Part shown: one piece after another, positions 15,564-24,990 of the stretch
How the letters are laid out: every line of letters begins with the position of its first letter
Position numbering within the stretch: position 1 is the stretch's first letter
Origin: Microvelia longipes
Lineage: Eukaryota > Arthropoda > Insecta > Hemiptera > Veliidae
Direction: 5' to 3'
Length of the DNA stretch: 64,000 nt
NCBI GenBank assembly: GCA_018340805.1
Contig: JACMZG010001908.1
Coordinates: 42,560,680 to 42,624,679 of the forward strand
Notes under the pieces: generated by a model
What the model saw: the letters and a program-made list of their open reading frames with translations, nothing else
Database searches by the model: none
Told to the model about the DNA's origin: nothing
Program-made: the position numbers and the translations under genes

Positions 15564-18500
15564 TAAATATATATATATATATATTATATACCTTAACAAT
15601 ATATATTTCATGATCAGTGAGTCCCACTTTTAAAATATCCAGTAGATCAATATGATGACGTCATAAAAAACCAGCCAAAATATTGTAATTTAGAGTGAAG
15701 GTTAACACAGGTTATAAGGAACTTACACAAGTTCAAGGCTCTACTTCAAATACTATCGCCTTGAGGTTGTTACAGCTTATCAGACCAGAGGATTTTCTCA
15801 GCATAGTTTATAGAGTGTATTTAAATGTATTTCAATAGTGGATAAAATAATATCTGGAGATTTATAGGCTGTGTGTACATTAATAAAAATATATTTTGAC
15901 CAATTCATGAAGAGAGGCTATTAACAGTCTGGCTATTAAAAGTCATGTACCTGCTATTGAGATTAGGTTATAACTCATGTATCTAAATTATCTTAAAGAT
16001 ATTATACAAAGCTTAAAACTTTTAAAGTAATTTCCACTGATTATTTCCATGTGATTTGATTTCACTGTTTTTACTTTACAGTGTTTTCTAAATTCTGAAA
16101 TAAATATTTGGTTTTAATATTTAAATTAAATGTATTTTGTAATAGTAGAGATTATATAAAAACATGAACATACAGCAGGGGTGTTAGGAGTTTGATCATC
16201 TGTATCAAAAGAGTGAGATCTGGCCGTGTCTGATTCGGTGGAAGGGTCTCTGGTTGGTGGAGGAGGGTGGTGATCAGACTCACCCGTCTCCTGTTTGATT
16301 AAAGGAGACGGTGTGGCCCCCATGGTGCCACCAGACCCAACCGATCCAGCAGCATCATTCTCTGTAGACGTCTGTTCACTGGAACCAGTAGATGATTTCC
16401 TCAGCCTTTTTCTTCTCAATGACCATGGTGATTCACTTCCTTGGGAGTCTGATTTAGACAATGACATACCTTCTGGCATTTCAGCCAATCCTTTCACTTT
16501 TAATGTCTCAGCCGTCTAAACATAAAATAGTTTTTTTTGTAAAAAAAGGTATACAAGTTTTTTAATTTACCATAGAGTAATATATATTAATTAGTGATTT
16601 ACACATTGAATTGGATTTTCTCAGCTCAAAACACTTTTCAGGTCAAACAAAGTTGCTGTTTATTTTATTTGTTTGGGAGTCAAGAGTTCTCAAAATTTAA
16701 AAGGGGAGTCTAACACAGAAAAGAAAGGCTCAAAATCCATTCCAGGTAAAGTTGTTTTGAGCTATAAAATTATTAGAAAAAAAAACAATTTCTATTTTTT
16801 ATGCTAGAAGCACCAATTTTTATAATAGGTGTTGAATAAAAAAATATTAAAATGCATAAAAATCTTACAATTTAAGTCTACATCAGGAGATAAAATATGA
16901 ACCTTTAGAGTAAAATACCATTATTTCCTTGCAATAATTACCTTGTCCGTATTTGCTAAGGAAGTTAATTGTCATAACTATAGAAGATACACAAAAATCC
17001 TAAGGCTTTCCCTCAGAGGTTAAATGGTTTATACACTGTATAATAGTTTTAACTAAATTACTCTATGGGTTTATATAGTTTCGTCTCAAGTACCTACTCA
17101 TTATTATTTACTTATCCCATGGTGCATAAATCATTATTTTTTACTATGACAATTTTAAAAGCATCATACTAAATTGCTAAAAAGAGAAAAGCTTATAAGT
17201 AATTATAATAACTTAATTGGTTGTTAACAACGTAAAGTTGATTATTTCACCTTAAGAATGGCAGGGAGTTGATCCTGTGAGACATTGACTTCTCCATAGT
17301 ACATAAAGTCCACCATTGTTTTTAAATCATTGTATTTAATGTCTTTTAATATAACTATAGGATGCTGGCAGGGAGTTGTAGTAAAGAGAGTCTACAAAAC
17401 AAATCAAATCTAACTTAATAAAAAAACAATTTGAAACAAGCTAGACAATTTTACAAGAAATAAGCAACAAAAATTCCAAATTTGTTTTAACTTTGTAAGT
17501 TAGAAGGTCTGTAATTACATACATTACAGTGTAAGAGAAGTTTTGTATTTAAACACCTTCAAGTATAAAAGAAATTCTGTAATTACACACATTACGGTGC
17601 ATGAGAAGATCTGCAATTACATACTTTACAGAGTAAGAGAAGTTCTGATATTACAAACATTACAGTCTAGATTCCTGATACCAAAAATATATGATAAAAA
17701 ATGTATGCATATAAATATGTGTGTGTGTGTATGTAAAAGTTTCTACCATCACATATAACAAATGATAACAATAAAAAAAATTAAAAAGAAACTAGTCATA
17801 TAGCAAGATGTTGGGGAGGTAACAAGCCAATTGTTTGAGCAAAAATCTTTTATCATCATCAACCTGTAGTATTTATGAATACATCTAGGTGGATGGCCTC
17901 TTTAATATCTGTTGGTTACAGAGAAGCTCCAGGGCAGTACAGCGGCTGCGGGGTAATGGCCTGTATTTTAATGTTCTCAAATTTATAGAGGGTGAACCCC
18001 TTAAGTTGCAACCACCAAATATCTCAAGCACTAGAGTAGATAGAAACTTCAGACCTTTGATGTTCGTTTGGGGCCAATAAAGTGCAGGTGCACATGACGC
18101 TAATTTTGTATAGGTAATTCACTTGAGTTGGACATAGAGAAAGAATAGAAAAGGGAAGCTATAATTTCAAGACTAGATTTCAATTTTATAGCTAAAATTA
18201 AAGAACTCTTTAGTCTTAGAAGTTTTTTTATTTGACCATTAGTTAGGCCTCTGAAGACCACTGAATCCAAAAAATGACTTTTAATCCATTGGGAAAGAAT
18301 AAAACCACAAAAATGGAAAAGTTCTTATTTTTAGCCATACTGTTGAAACCCATTATTGTCCTTCTAAAATGTTTACTACGACATAACTTAATTTGTAGAG
18401 GTCCAACGCTCTCCAAAAGTCAAAGGGATAGTAATGAGTTTTTTCGATAGTATGGCTAAAAAAAGAACTTTTATTTGTTGTATACCCAATGGATTAAAAG

Positions 18501-20230
18501 TAATTTAAGGTTGCATGCCCATTTTTCATTTCAGTGCTCTCCAAAGGTCAAACTAATAATCAGATTGAAAAAATTAAAGAATAAAAAGTTCTTATTTTTA
18601 GGCATAAAATGATAGGCTCTAGATTAACATAAATAATACTGAAATGGAATAACAAGTGAACTAACCCCTAAAAAACAAGGGCAAGTTCCGAAAATTTGTT
18701 TCTCAAAAACTAATTGAGTTTTTTGATATTTTAACAATGGCTGCCACTTAAGAATAATACTAGTATAGAAAGAGCATAAGACAGTAAACACAATGGAATT
18801 CTACTGATAACACGAAAGCTAGTTTACTGGTGGTCTTAAGTAGGGGTACTACCAAAAAAAGAAAACATTACTTTAAAAAATATACTAAAATATCCATTAA
18901 TGAAGAAAGTTCATAAAAGACAAATATAATAACTAAAAAAAACTAAGTAATTATTTAATCATCAGTCCAAGAAATCAAAAAGGTTAATGGAGTATGAGAA
19001 TCTATATTTAGTTGAAAAGAACAAATTTTTACATATTTTTATTAAAAACATTAAAATACAATTTAAAATGCTACAATAATTACAATGTACTGGGTGCTAG
19101 CATTTCTTCAGACAACCAGTGAACATGCTTTGCTGTTATCAGTTATGCTCCTTCTCCTTCTATATATTTGACAGAAGATTGATTTGAAAATGAAGGTACC
19201 ACTTAAGAATAATACTTGAAAGAATATGTTTAAACATATTTTTCGTTTTTTAGCTGTATAATCAAAAGTATAAGTTTTTTCATTCTAATATTTTACATGG
19301 TATTCTTTTATATGACGTACTTAATGATGATGCAATAAACAAAACTTACAAAAAGATAATGCAAATACTCTATTTATACTGTACATATAATTTATATGTT
19401 GTTGATATTGTTTTGAACTATGGATGAATAGAATAATAAGTAAACCAACTTCCTTAAAATACTAGTGTGAATTCCCAAATACCAATTTTAAAAAAGAATT
19501 GAGTTTCTCGATATTTTAACAATGTCTGCCCTTCTGTAACTGACAGAAGATTGTCAAATGTCATAAAATTTAAGAAAAAAAAACCATCCGAGTTGATTTA
19601 TTAGCATCCAAAAAAAAATTATGTTTTTGTTTTGTACGAATTTCTGTCTCACGATGTAACCTTTTTCAATGTCAGGCAACATTAAGTTAGGCATAACCTC
19701 CTTTATGATTACAATAGTAGCTAAATGTAGCACTAGCAGCTAAACTTTACTTCTTTCAACGAATCCCGTCAAACCAAATGCCTGAACAACGTGAATAAAA
19801 GTCACTTGTTAATTCTATTTCACTTTATTTTGTTCAAATTTTCTATCACTCAATGTAACCTTCATCAATGACAGGCAACATGCCATTAGGCATTAACTCC
19901 TCTACGATAACACTAGTGGCTAAAATTAGCCCTAACAGTTTAACTTTTCTTGTTTTGAGATATCTACTCATAATGAAAGCCCAAAATACATGAGTAAAGT
20001 CACTTGTTAATTCTATTCCACAAAAACAAAAATATAATACATTTACTACCAAACTATACCTGAAAATATGTACTGCAAGCAGATAATACAACTTTATGTG
20101 CTTGTAACTGCTTCCCTTCTGCAGCTAATGTAACATCAACTAATGCTTCGCTATTAAGTAAATCAGCAAACACAGAAATAAAATTTGGCTGGTGATTATT
20201 CCATCTCAAGCAAAATTGTTGTACAGCCAT
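2710..20230 (-). CDS. BTB/POZ-psq transcription factor, tramtrack group (multi-exon gene)
   Basis: Nuclear DNA-binding regulator by family. Exons read on the minus strand: 20230-20060 (start [17 protein letters not shown], first half of the BTB domain), 17391-17251 (second half, [17 protein letters not shown] to QLPAILK), 16515-16174 ([13 protein letters not shown], then a basic RRKRLRKSS patch and a Ser/Pro-rich linker), 14737-14644, and 12166 onward (psq helix-turn-helix). All joins between these five exons keep frame at GT-AG sites. A further in-frame block (7135-6879, 5293-5132, 3522-3310, 2994-2710) probably supplies the 3' end. Its first exon needs a phase-1 donor that I could not find in the psq exon, so an unseen exon or alternative splicing is implied. 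The ATG at 20230 is chosen over one nine bases upstream because the family N-terminus starts MAVQQF. I do not assign an orthologue among the many insect BTB-psq genes. Confidence 0.8.
3572..4150. repeat. Dispersed repeat, copy 1 (partner at 39145)
   Basis: About 580 bp that recurs at 39145-39735 in the same orientation with high identity. Shared landmarks include acaccctgtaaaatattag, tgatgatacagcaaaaaa, gttccttaggcattgtatta and the end tggaaaaatgca. No coding capacity for a transposase is visible; the 65-codon minus frame in it is shared with the other copy only because the DNA is duplicated. It is probably a non-autonomous transposon lying in an intron of the BTB gene. Confidence 0.8.
4395..4474 (+). 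repeat. 3' end fragment of the gaggaaaagt family
   Basis: Contains the family 3' signature: tttgcaaacacagtac, then a hairpin-like ctttttctatatac / gtataaatgaggaaa pair, then an A-rich end. It is a short remnant compared with the copies at 9041 and 58140. Confidence 0.6.
4530..4620 (+). repeat. hAT-like terminal sequence
   Basis: Holds agcaccgtttctcaaccttt followed by a gaccca-type motif, resembling termini of hAT-type elements (CAG-gGTTTCTCAAcC). A similar stretch in inverse orientation lies at 40020-40105. No transposase is seen. Confidence 0.35.
7780..7805. repeat. Perfect 26-bp palindrome
   Basis: A self-complementary block centred on ttaattaa with arms aatagggttaa / ttaaccctatt. A third near-copy of the taatagggttaa arm follows at about 7815-7830. 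Confidence 0.9.
8107..8170. repeat. (TA)n microsatellite
   Basis: Alternating TA with one inversion of register, preceded by a short cacacacaga run. Confidence 0.95.
9041..9803 (+). mobile_element. gaggaaaagt-family element, near full length
   Basis: Starts with aggtacagggtaccggaact, then the family's cagcttggctacgctcatcc segment, several degenerate blocks (acttgtaccaaatttcaac, gcaccc), a cacacacacat stretch, and ends with the hairpin acttttcctatatac / gtataaatgaggaaaagt followed by an A-run. It has no ORF. A perfect 27-bp hairpin (9548-9605) lies inside. Related copies are at 21898, 23108, 26625 (minus), 53737, 58140 and 59855. Confidence 0.75.
9548..9605. repeat. Perfect 27-bp hairpin with 4-nt loop
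   Basis: Arms at 9548-9574 and 9579-9605 are exact reverse complements, with loop accc. It sits inside the gaggaaaagt-family copy and is not shared with the other copies, so it may be a local inverted duplication. Confidence 0.9.
10505..10568 (-). repeat. 3' end fragment of the gaggaaaagt family, reversed
   Basis: Contains ttttacttttccttattt, a tataccatgtgtac loop and aggaaaagtattgtgttt, i.e. the family's terminal hairpin read from the other strand. Confidence 0.6.
11016..11223. repeat. Paired (TA)n microsatellites
   Basis: Two TA tracts (about 11016-11085 and 11157-11223) separated by 70 bp of unique sequence. Confidence 0.95.
11616..12166 (-). CDS. psq (pipsqueak-type HTH) exon of the BTB gene, with its own stop
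   Basis: The exon begins after a tgatag acceptor and completes a split Gly codon (G|GG TGG GAA). After a basic [15 protein letters not shown] stretch comes the psq helix-turn-helix, with core residues [20 protein letters not shown] and [16 protein letters not shown] Gln/His/Pro-rich tail follows and ends at a TAA at 11616-11618, so the exon can be a terminal exon of one isoform. A weaker possibility is internal splicing, for example at AACAG|GTTTCA. None of the GT sites I examined gives the phase required by the next coding block at 7135. The psq core is strongly conserved; the tail is low-complexity and would not identify the gene. Confidence 0.8.
12403..12436. repeat. Perfect 34-bp palindrome
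   Basis: Self-complementary about an acat|atgt centre. It is followed at once by two partial repeats of aataatacat. Confidence 0.9.
12437..14643. other. BTB gene intron 4, mostly featureless
   Basis: AT-rich intron. One stretch, 13785-13870, is more GC-balanced. It has box A-like (tggctaactcg) and box B-like (tatgaatcccg) sequences about 40 bp apart and might be a decayed tRNA-derived SINE. Nothing else stands out. Confidence 0.4.
14875..14992 (-). repeat. Dispersed repeat of the ggacaacaaccatgtggcc family
   Basis: Read on the minus strand this contains ggacaacaaccatgtggcc, gaagcagccc and gaggcctcttg. Related segments on the plus strand lie at 50855-50925 and 51928-51990, and a weaker one at 33398-33465. 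Possibly the 3' UTR of a non-LTR element; no ORF is seen. Confidence 0.5.
15396..15592. repeat. (TA)n/(CA)n compound microsatellite
   Basis: Multiple TA tracts with a central cacacacacaca run at about 15507-15527, in BTB gene intron 3. Confidence 0.95.
17392..20059. other. BTB gene intron 1
   Basis: Contains three spaced copies of tctgtaattacatacattac-like sequence (about 17505-17665), an inverted pair of aaaagttctta...gccatact segments (about 18317-18345 and 18447-18475), the foldback element at 18752, and two related blocks at about 19620-19780 and 19815-19930 sharing tttctgtctc/tctatcactc-atgtaacctt. No exon was recognised. Confidence 0.5.
18752..19168. mobile_element. Foldback/MITE-like element, copy 1
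   Basis: The left end (aataatactagtatagaaag, then actgataacacgaaagc) is matched in inverse orientation by the right end (gctgttatcagttatgctcc, ccttctatata). A second copy with the same architecture is at 35561-36071. Both flanks carry ccacttaagaataatac, which may be a target duplication or another repeat. Confidence 0.65.
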
Positions 20231-21009
20231 TTTAGTCATATATTCTAAAAATAAAGAACAAAAAGATAAATATGAAGTAAAACAGAATAAAGAAATTAGA
20301 TAGAAATATCAATAAGAAATAAAGTTCATCAAAATCAAGGCAAATGATCGCGACTTGAACTTGAAAATTTGTTACGGAAAATATCTAAAAAGTATAATTA
20401 TAATACTTACTGCACAACCAATTATTAAACGAAGCAACACTTTAAAATCAAACAAACATATATTTAACTAATTAAAATTCAATAAATTCATAATTTTTGT
20501 AAGAAAATTAATTCAATCTTTTCAAGATTAAAAATATATACACAACTCCCCTTCTACGCAAGCTATTTTCTACACAAAAAATGATTCATCCTTTGTGGGT
20601 GCTCATAAAAATGATTGATTTACGAATCAAAACATGAATTACAAACTCAAGTTCATTCATCTGTTGCTGCTGAGCGTTGTTGGTTTAATAATAATTAAAA
20701 TGTAAAATCAACAATCGTTTAGTGTAATAATGTGGATTATTAATAATTATCACTACAAATTTTGGTTATAGTAAAAATTAACCAAAACTATTGATGGGTA
20801 ATTTAAAATTTATTACTTGATTCATCTAAATCTAAAACAAATTATATTTACTCCGTTCCTACATTGAAAACCCCAGATTCATTTACACAAATGCATTCTT
20901 ATCACCAAAACAAAAGTGCATTAGATAGAGAGATAGATTTTAAAATGTAAATTTCTTAGAGAAAACTAGTATAAATGGTAAATTTTATAGTATTATTTTT
21001 TTAAAAAAT
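20231..21009. promoter_or_regulatory. Divergent intergenic region between the BTB gene and ALKBH7
   Basis: 779 bp separate the two start codons on opposite strands, so both promoters should lie here. The sequence is AT-rich with no evident TATA pair or CpG cluster. The non-coding first exon(s) of the BTB gene may lie in it. No repeat copy was recognised inside. Promoter function is inferred from gene layout only. Confidence 0.45.
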
Positions 21010-21693
21010 ATGCAGTTAAAAGGTTTTGCAAGTATTATCTGCCATCAACCATTTAGAAGCATATTTACCCAAGTCAATTTCACTGTAAGTAACACTAAGC
21101 AACACTTCGCATTCAGTAATGACGAGGCGGCTTTTATCAGCGATATTTTAGACAATTTTAAGATTCACACTGATTTTATAACAGATATCGAAGAGAAAGA
21201 ATTGATGAAAGATGTGGAACCAAAATTAAAAAGACAAAGATATCAGTTTGATCACTGGGATGATGCGATTCATGGTTTCCGTGAAACAGAAACAGTTAAA
21301 TGGACTCAGGCTAATAGTGATATTTTAAAGAAATTGAGCGATTTAGTTTTTTCTAAAGGAGAAAAGTTACCCCACACACACATACTTGATCTTGCTGAAG
21401 ATGGTTACATCAAACCTCATGTGGACAGTGTTAGGTATTGTGGTGATACAATTGCTGGTATTTCTCTTTTATCTCACAGCGTAATGAGATTAGTTCATAC
21501 TGAGTTCAAAGAGCGATCTGTGGATATCTATCTACCCAGACTATCTCTGTATATAATGAATAACTCAGCTAGATATAATTACACTCATGAAATATTAGAT
21601 AATAAACTTTCTTATTTCAATGGAGAACATATTAAGAAAAGTAGAAGAGTTTCTATCATTTGCAGAAGTCCTCCATCAAAAAAAGAAAAATAA
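21010..21693 (+). CDS. ALKBH7: ALKBH7, mitochondrial AlkB-like 2-oxoglutarate/Fe(II) dioxygenase
   Basis: Complete single-exon ORF of 227 aa, close to the vertebrate length of about 221. The family is a mitochondrial member of the AlkB group, linked to programmed necrosis and lipid metabolism rather than DNA repair. The iron site is visible as H137-x-D139 (GYIKPHVDS) and H193 (YTHEIL). R213 and R219 (RRVSIICR) sit 20 and 26 residues after H193, the spacing expected of 2-oxoglutarate-binding arginines. The stretch TIAGISLLSHSVMRLVHT is close to the vertebrate protein. The first 35 residues are hydrophobic/basic, consistent with a mitochondrial import signal. It is divergent from the BTB gene with 779 bp between start codons. 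An AATAAA about 160 bp after the stop could serve polyadenylation. Confidence 0.93.
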   Translation: MQLKGFASIICHQPFRSIFTQVNFTVSNTKQHFAFSNDEAAFISDILDNFKIHTDFITDIEEKELMKDVEPKLKRQRYQFDHWDDAIHGFRETETVKWTQANSDILKKLSDLVFSKGEKLPHTHILDLAEDGYIKPHVDSVRYCGDTIAGISLLSHSVMRLVHTEFKERSVDIYLPRLSLYIMNNSARYNYTHEILDNKLSYFNGEHIKKSRRVSIICRSPPSKKEK

Positions 21694-21897
21694 ATCTGTA
21701 ATTTCAAATCATTATTATGGACCTATCTCTCATAGTAAATAAGTCCAGTGATGTTGTTACCAAAATTATTTTTGTACTTATGTTTGTATAGTTGTACCTC
21801 AAGATAATTAAGTGAATTGAAATATATTGTTTATTAATTACTGTTAATAGAATAAAAGTCTTCTTGTTTATTATCTATACTAATGCAATATATAAAC

Positions 21898-22450
21898 CAA
21901 GTAGGAATACTCAGGATACCTTGGAACATTTTCTCAATATATTGGATTCATACACTCATCCTCACTACTTCCAACTCGCTTAGTTTGTCCTCAGATAGTT
22001 AACTGACCTCGCTCAATGCTGCTTAACATTTATGACCCAACTAGAACCGTAGATATACTTTCCGTTTTAAAACAAGACTTAGTATGCTTATTAATGACAT
22101 AAAGCAATATACTTGTCCCAAATTTAAACTGAATTAGATTATTTTAAATTTTTGTAAAAACATTTACAAGTCATTCAATGAAAATAATGCTGATAATGAA
22201 ATGAAATTTGGCAAATATGTTAGTTCTGAATTTCAGACCTATCAACAATTTTTTTCTCCGTTATATGCATTTTTGAAACTCTGGATCAATGATGTCATAA
22301 AAAAATATATTCCAGATAGCACAATGAGACTTAAAGATTGATTCTGTATTAAGTTTTATCTTTTGTATCTTTTTATACAATAGGCTCTTCAAGGATAACA
22401 GACACATACAGAAAGACAACTTTGTGAAAACCACTTAGGAAGCCTGATTA
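21898..22450 (+). mobile_element. gaggaaaagt-family element, truncated at the 3' end
   Basis: Begins gtaggaatactcaggatacc and keeps the internal blocks ctcatcctcactacttccaa, cagatagttaactgacc, tacttgtcccaaatttaaac and agatagcacaatgagactta. The terminal hairpin is lost. Confidence 0.65.
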
Positions 22451-23107
22451 GCCCACTATTCCAAACAGTACAATAAGTAGCCCCAACAGCAGGCCTGCAA
22501 AGGGGCCCACATGATATAATACATAGCAAAAAATAATAATAAAATTACAAATAATACAAAACAACCAAAAAGGGACTTCTTCCAAGAAGAGCAAGGCCTG
22601 CTGCTGCGGCCATTTTTTATCTCATATGTTTGTGTATTAGTGGAATCAGTGAGAAGATACTATCTATACATCCTCTTCCATATCTACATTCACTTCTCTA
22701 TTAAATAACTAATTACTTTCTTTAGTTCTCCTGCTTCAAAATCTCTGCCAAAAAAGGTATGACTTGCCTCCTGGGCGTAGTTTGAATTCGACTCAGTTCC
22801 TTGTAATATTGTACACAAAAACTACTTGTCGTCTTAGAAGGAAAGTTTTTCAAATCTCCAGAAATAAATTTACTTACTTAGTTATAATAACTATTTTTGG
22901 TATGCCTAGTTACATCACCATATCGCTTTCTGATTCAGCTAATTGATATCTCCTCATCAACAAAGTTTGATAGAATCTTAGCATCTATAATTTTAAAAAA
23001 TAAAAAAGCCCACATGCATAATAATTCATTTATTTAAAAAAATACAATCCATGGCAATGTTTAAATTTCATTAAATTAACTCAGATCTCAAATAAAAAAA
23101 TAATAGA

Positions 23108-23535
23108 TTATGGGGTATCTCAGAACTCTTTTACATTATCAGATTAGCTACGTTTATCCTCACCACTTGGGGCCTAATTTAATTGCAATACGTCTTCATA
23201 CTCACTTTGCTTGTCCTCAGAACAGTAAAACAATTTGTTTTATTCCCAGCAGTTAGATTTTCATTCCTTACGGCTTAACATTAGTAATGGCAATAATAAA
23301 ATGAAACAGCAAATTTGTTGGTCTGATGAGATATAAATGCAGGTCAAATTTCAAATTCATCTAAGCATTTTTTTGTGTTTTATTATTTTATACAAATATT
23401 ATCTAGGAAACTGAGTAAAGACCACTCAGAAGGTCATAAAACACCTAAACAAACAATTCAGTTGAAATCCTAGTTTTGGATTTTTTGTGCCAACATATTA
23501 ATTTTCTTATATTCCTAGTGAGGAAAAGTAAAACA
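23108..23535 (+). mobile_element. gaggaaaagt-family element, internally deleted
   Basis: Starts gggtatctcagaactctttt and ends tattcctagtgaggaaaagt with an A-rich tail. The middle is shorter than in the 9041 copy. Confidence 0.65.
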
Positions 23536-24990
23536 AAAGATTTCAAATTGCTTATGCATGTCCTTTATGTATCAAAGTTTTTAAAAATATGTTACATGTC
23601 AACATTGGTTTACAAAGTTCAACAAACACAACTTCATGTTGGTTGCCGACAGCAAAATAAAAATCTGTAAATATGTTTCTCATATATAGAGGTTTTGGGT
23701 AAACATTCAATTCCATTAGTTAATTTTTCAATACTTTTATCTCTAGACAGTAAATAACATGAAGTCTATTCACTAGTTCTTAGGGCGTAAAGAAGCACTT
23801 TTCAAGGAGAAAAGTCCTATAATTAGGGTTACTACTCCCATATCTTGTAGAAGGGGAAACTATAGGAATTATATTTTAGGGAACAATATCTTCTAAATTT
23901 TTTTAGAAGATTGAGAGGAAAGATATTTTTTGTTCAACTCTTGTTAGGGGTTGGCATTCCCAGAATTAACAATTGGCTCAAAACTTGTATTACAGTCTAT
24001 CGTTTAGTTAAAAAATCTTGACAGGTCAGTTTAGACACCACTGATTCTTAAGAAAAAAATCCCTGCTAGAAGGGATGTGAGAAAAAACTAAGTAAACAAA
24101 TCAGGTTATTTTACCCGTATTTTTTACATTTCTTTGTGTAGTTTTATTTAAAATATCATTTTTAAGATTAATTTGAAAAGTAGTTTTCAAAACTATGAAA
24201 TCAAAAGAAGAGCCGGGAAGAAGGTTTTTTCCCCTACAGGGGTTATTGTGGTAGGGATTTTTTCTCTTTTTAAGTGCGAGGTTGGCAGCGGCTTCTCTGA
24301 TTGGTCAATTCCCAAAATACTTATGATCTTGGGGATTTTTAAACTAAATGATAGACTGTAGGCCAAAAGAAATTGTTTAAACCACTGAATTTTTTTTTGT
24401 TGGGGCTCTCCTAAATTTATGAGGTCTGACCCAAAAAATGGTGATTTGTTTATCGTTATGAAAATAAGAGTATAACAATAATTAAATTATGTCAATGTCT
24501 GGAGACAATTTCTACCCCTATATACCTAAGGTAGTATGTGCGGAAAAATAGAAATATTCTTTAAAATGTTCCAACTTGTATGCGAAAGTGTAAATGTGCA
24601 TTTGTCAACTGGTGATCCATTTTTTTATAGCCATGAAGTTTGGTCAAGTCTGTCCAGATGTGTGCTTAAGGCTCTGGAAATTTCAACATTTGTAAAATTT
24701 TGAAGAGCAGTGGTTTAGGAGCTAGGACAACTCAGAGAATAAAACTGAGGCCCTGTTCATATATTCTCAATGGGAGTACTATGGGAGAGCCAACTACAAA
24801 ATCTTAATGGAGATGTTATTTTTTAGCAAATTTTCAAAGGAAACGAGTAAATGAGATTGGAATAATGGACTTACTGATTAATTATATTTACATACATATG
24901 TGTGAGTGTTCATGAGTTTTTAGGCCACAGGTGGCCTCTTATGTTTAAAATATTAGAACATAGGTAGTTGAATAGAAGTAAAGAAGCACT

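Larger units (their letters stand above)
21694..24990. other. Intergenic between ALKBH7 and the PMF1-like gene
   Basis: 3.3 kb with two gaggaaaagt-family copies (21898-22450 and 23108-23535). Short open frames of 60-64 codons show no family features. From 23540 to 24990 I see nothing recognisable. Confidence 0.5.
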
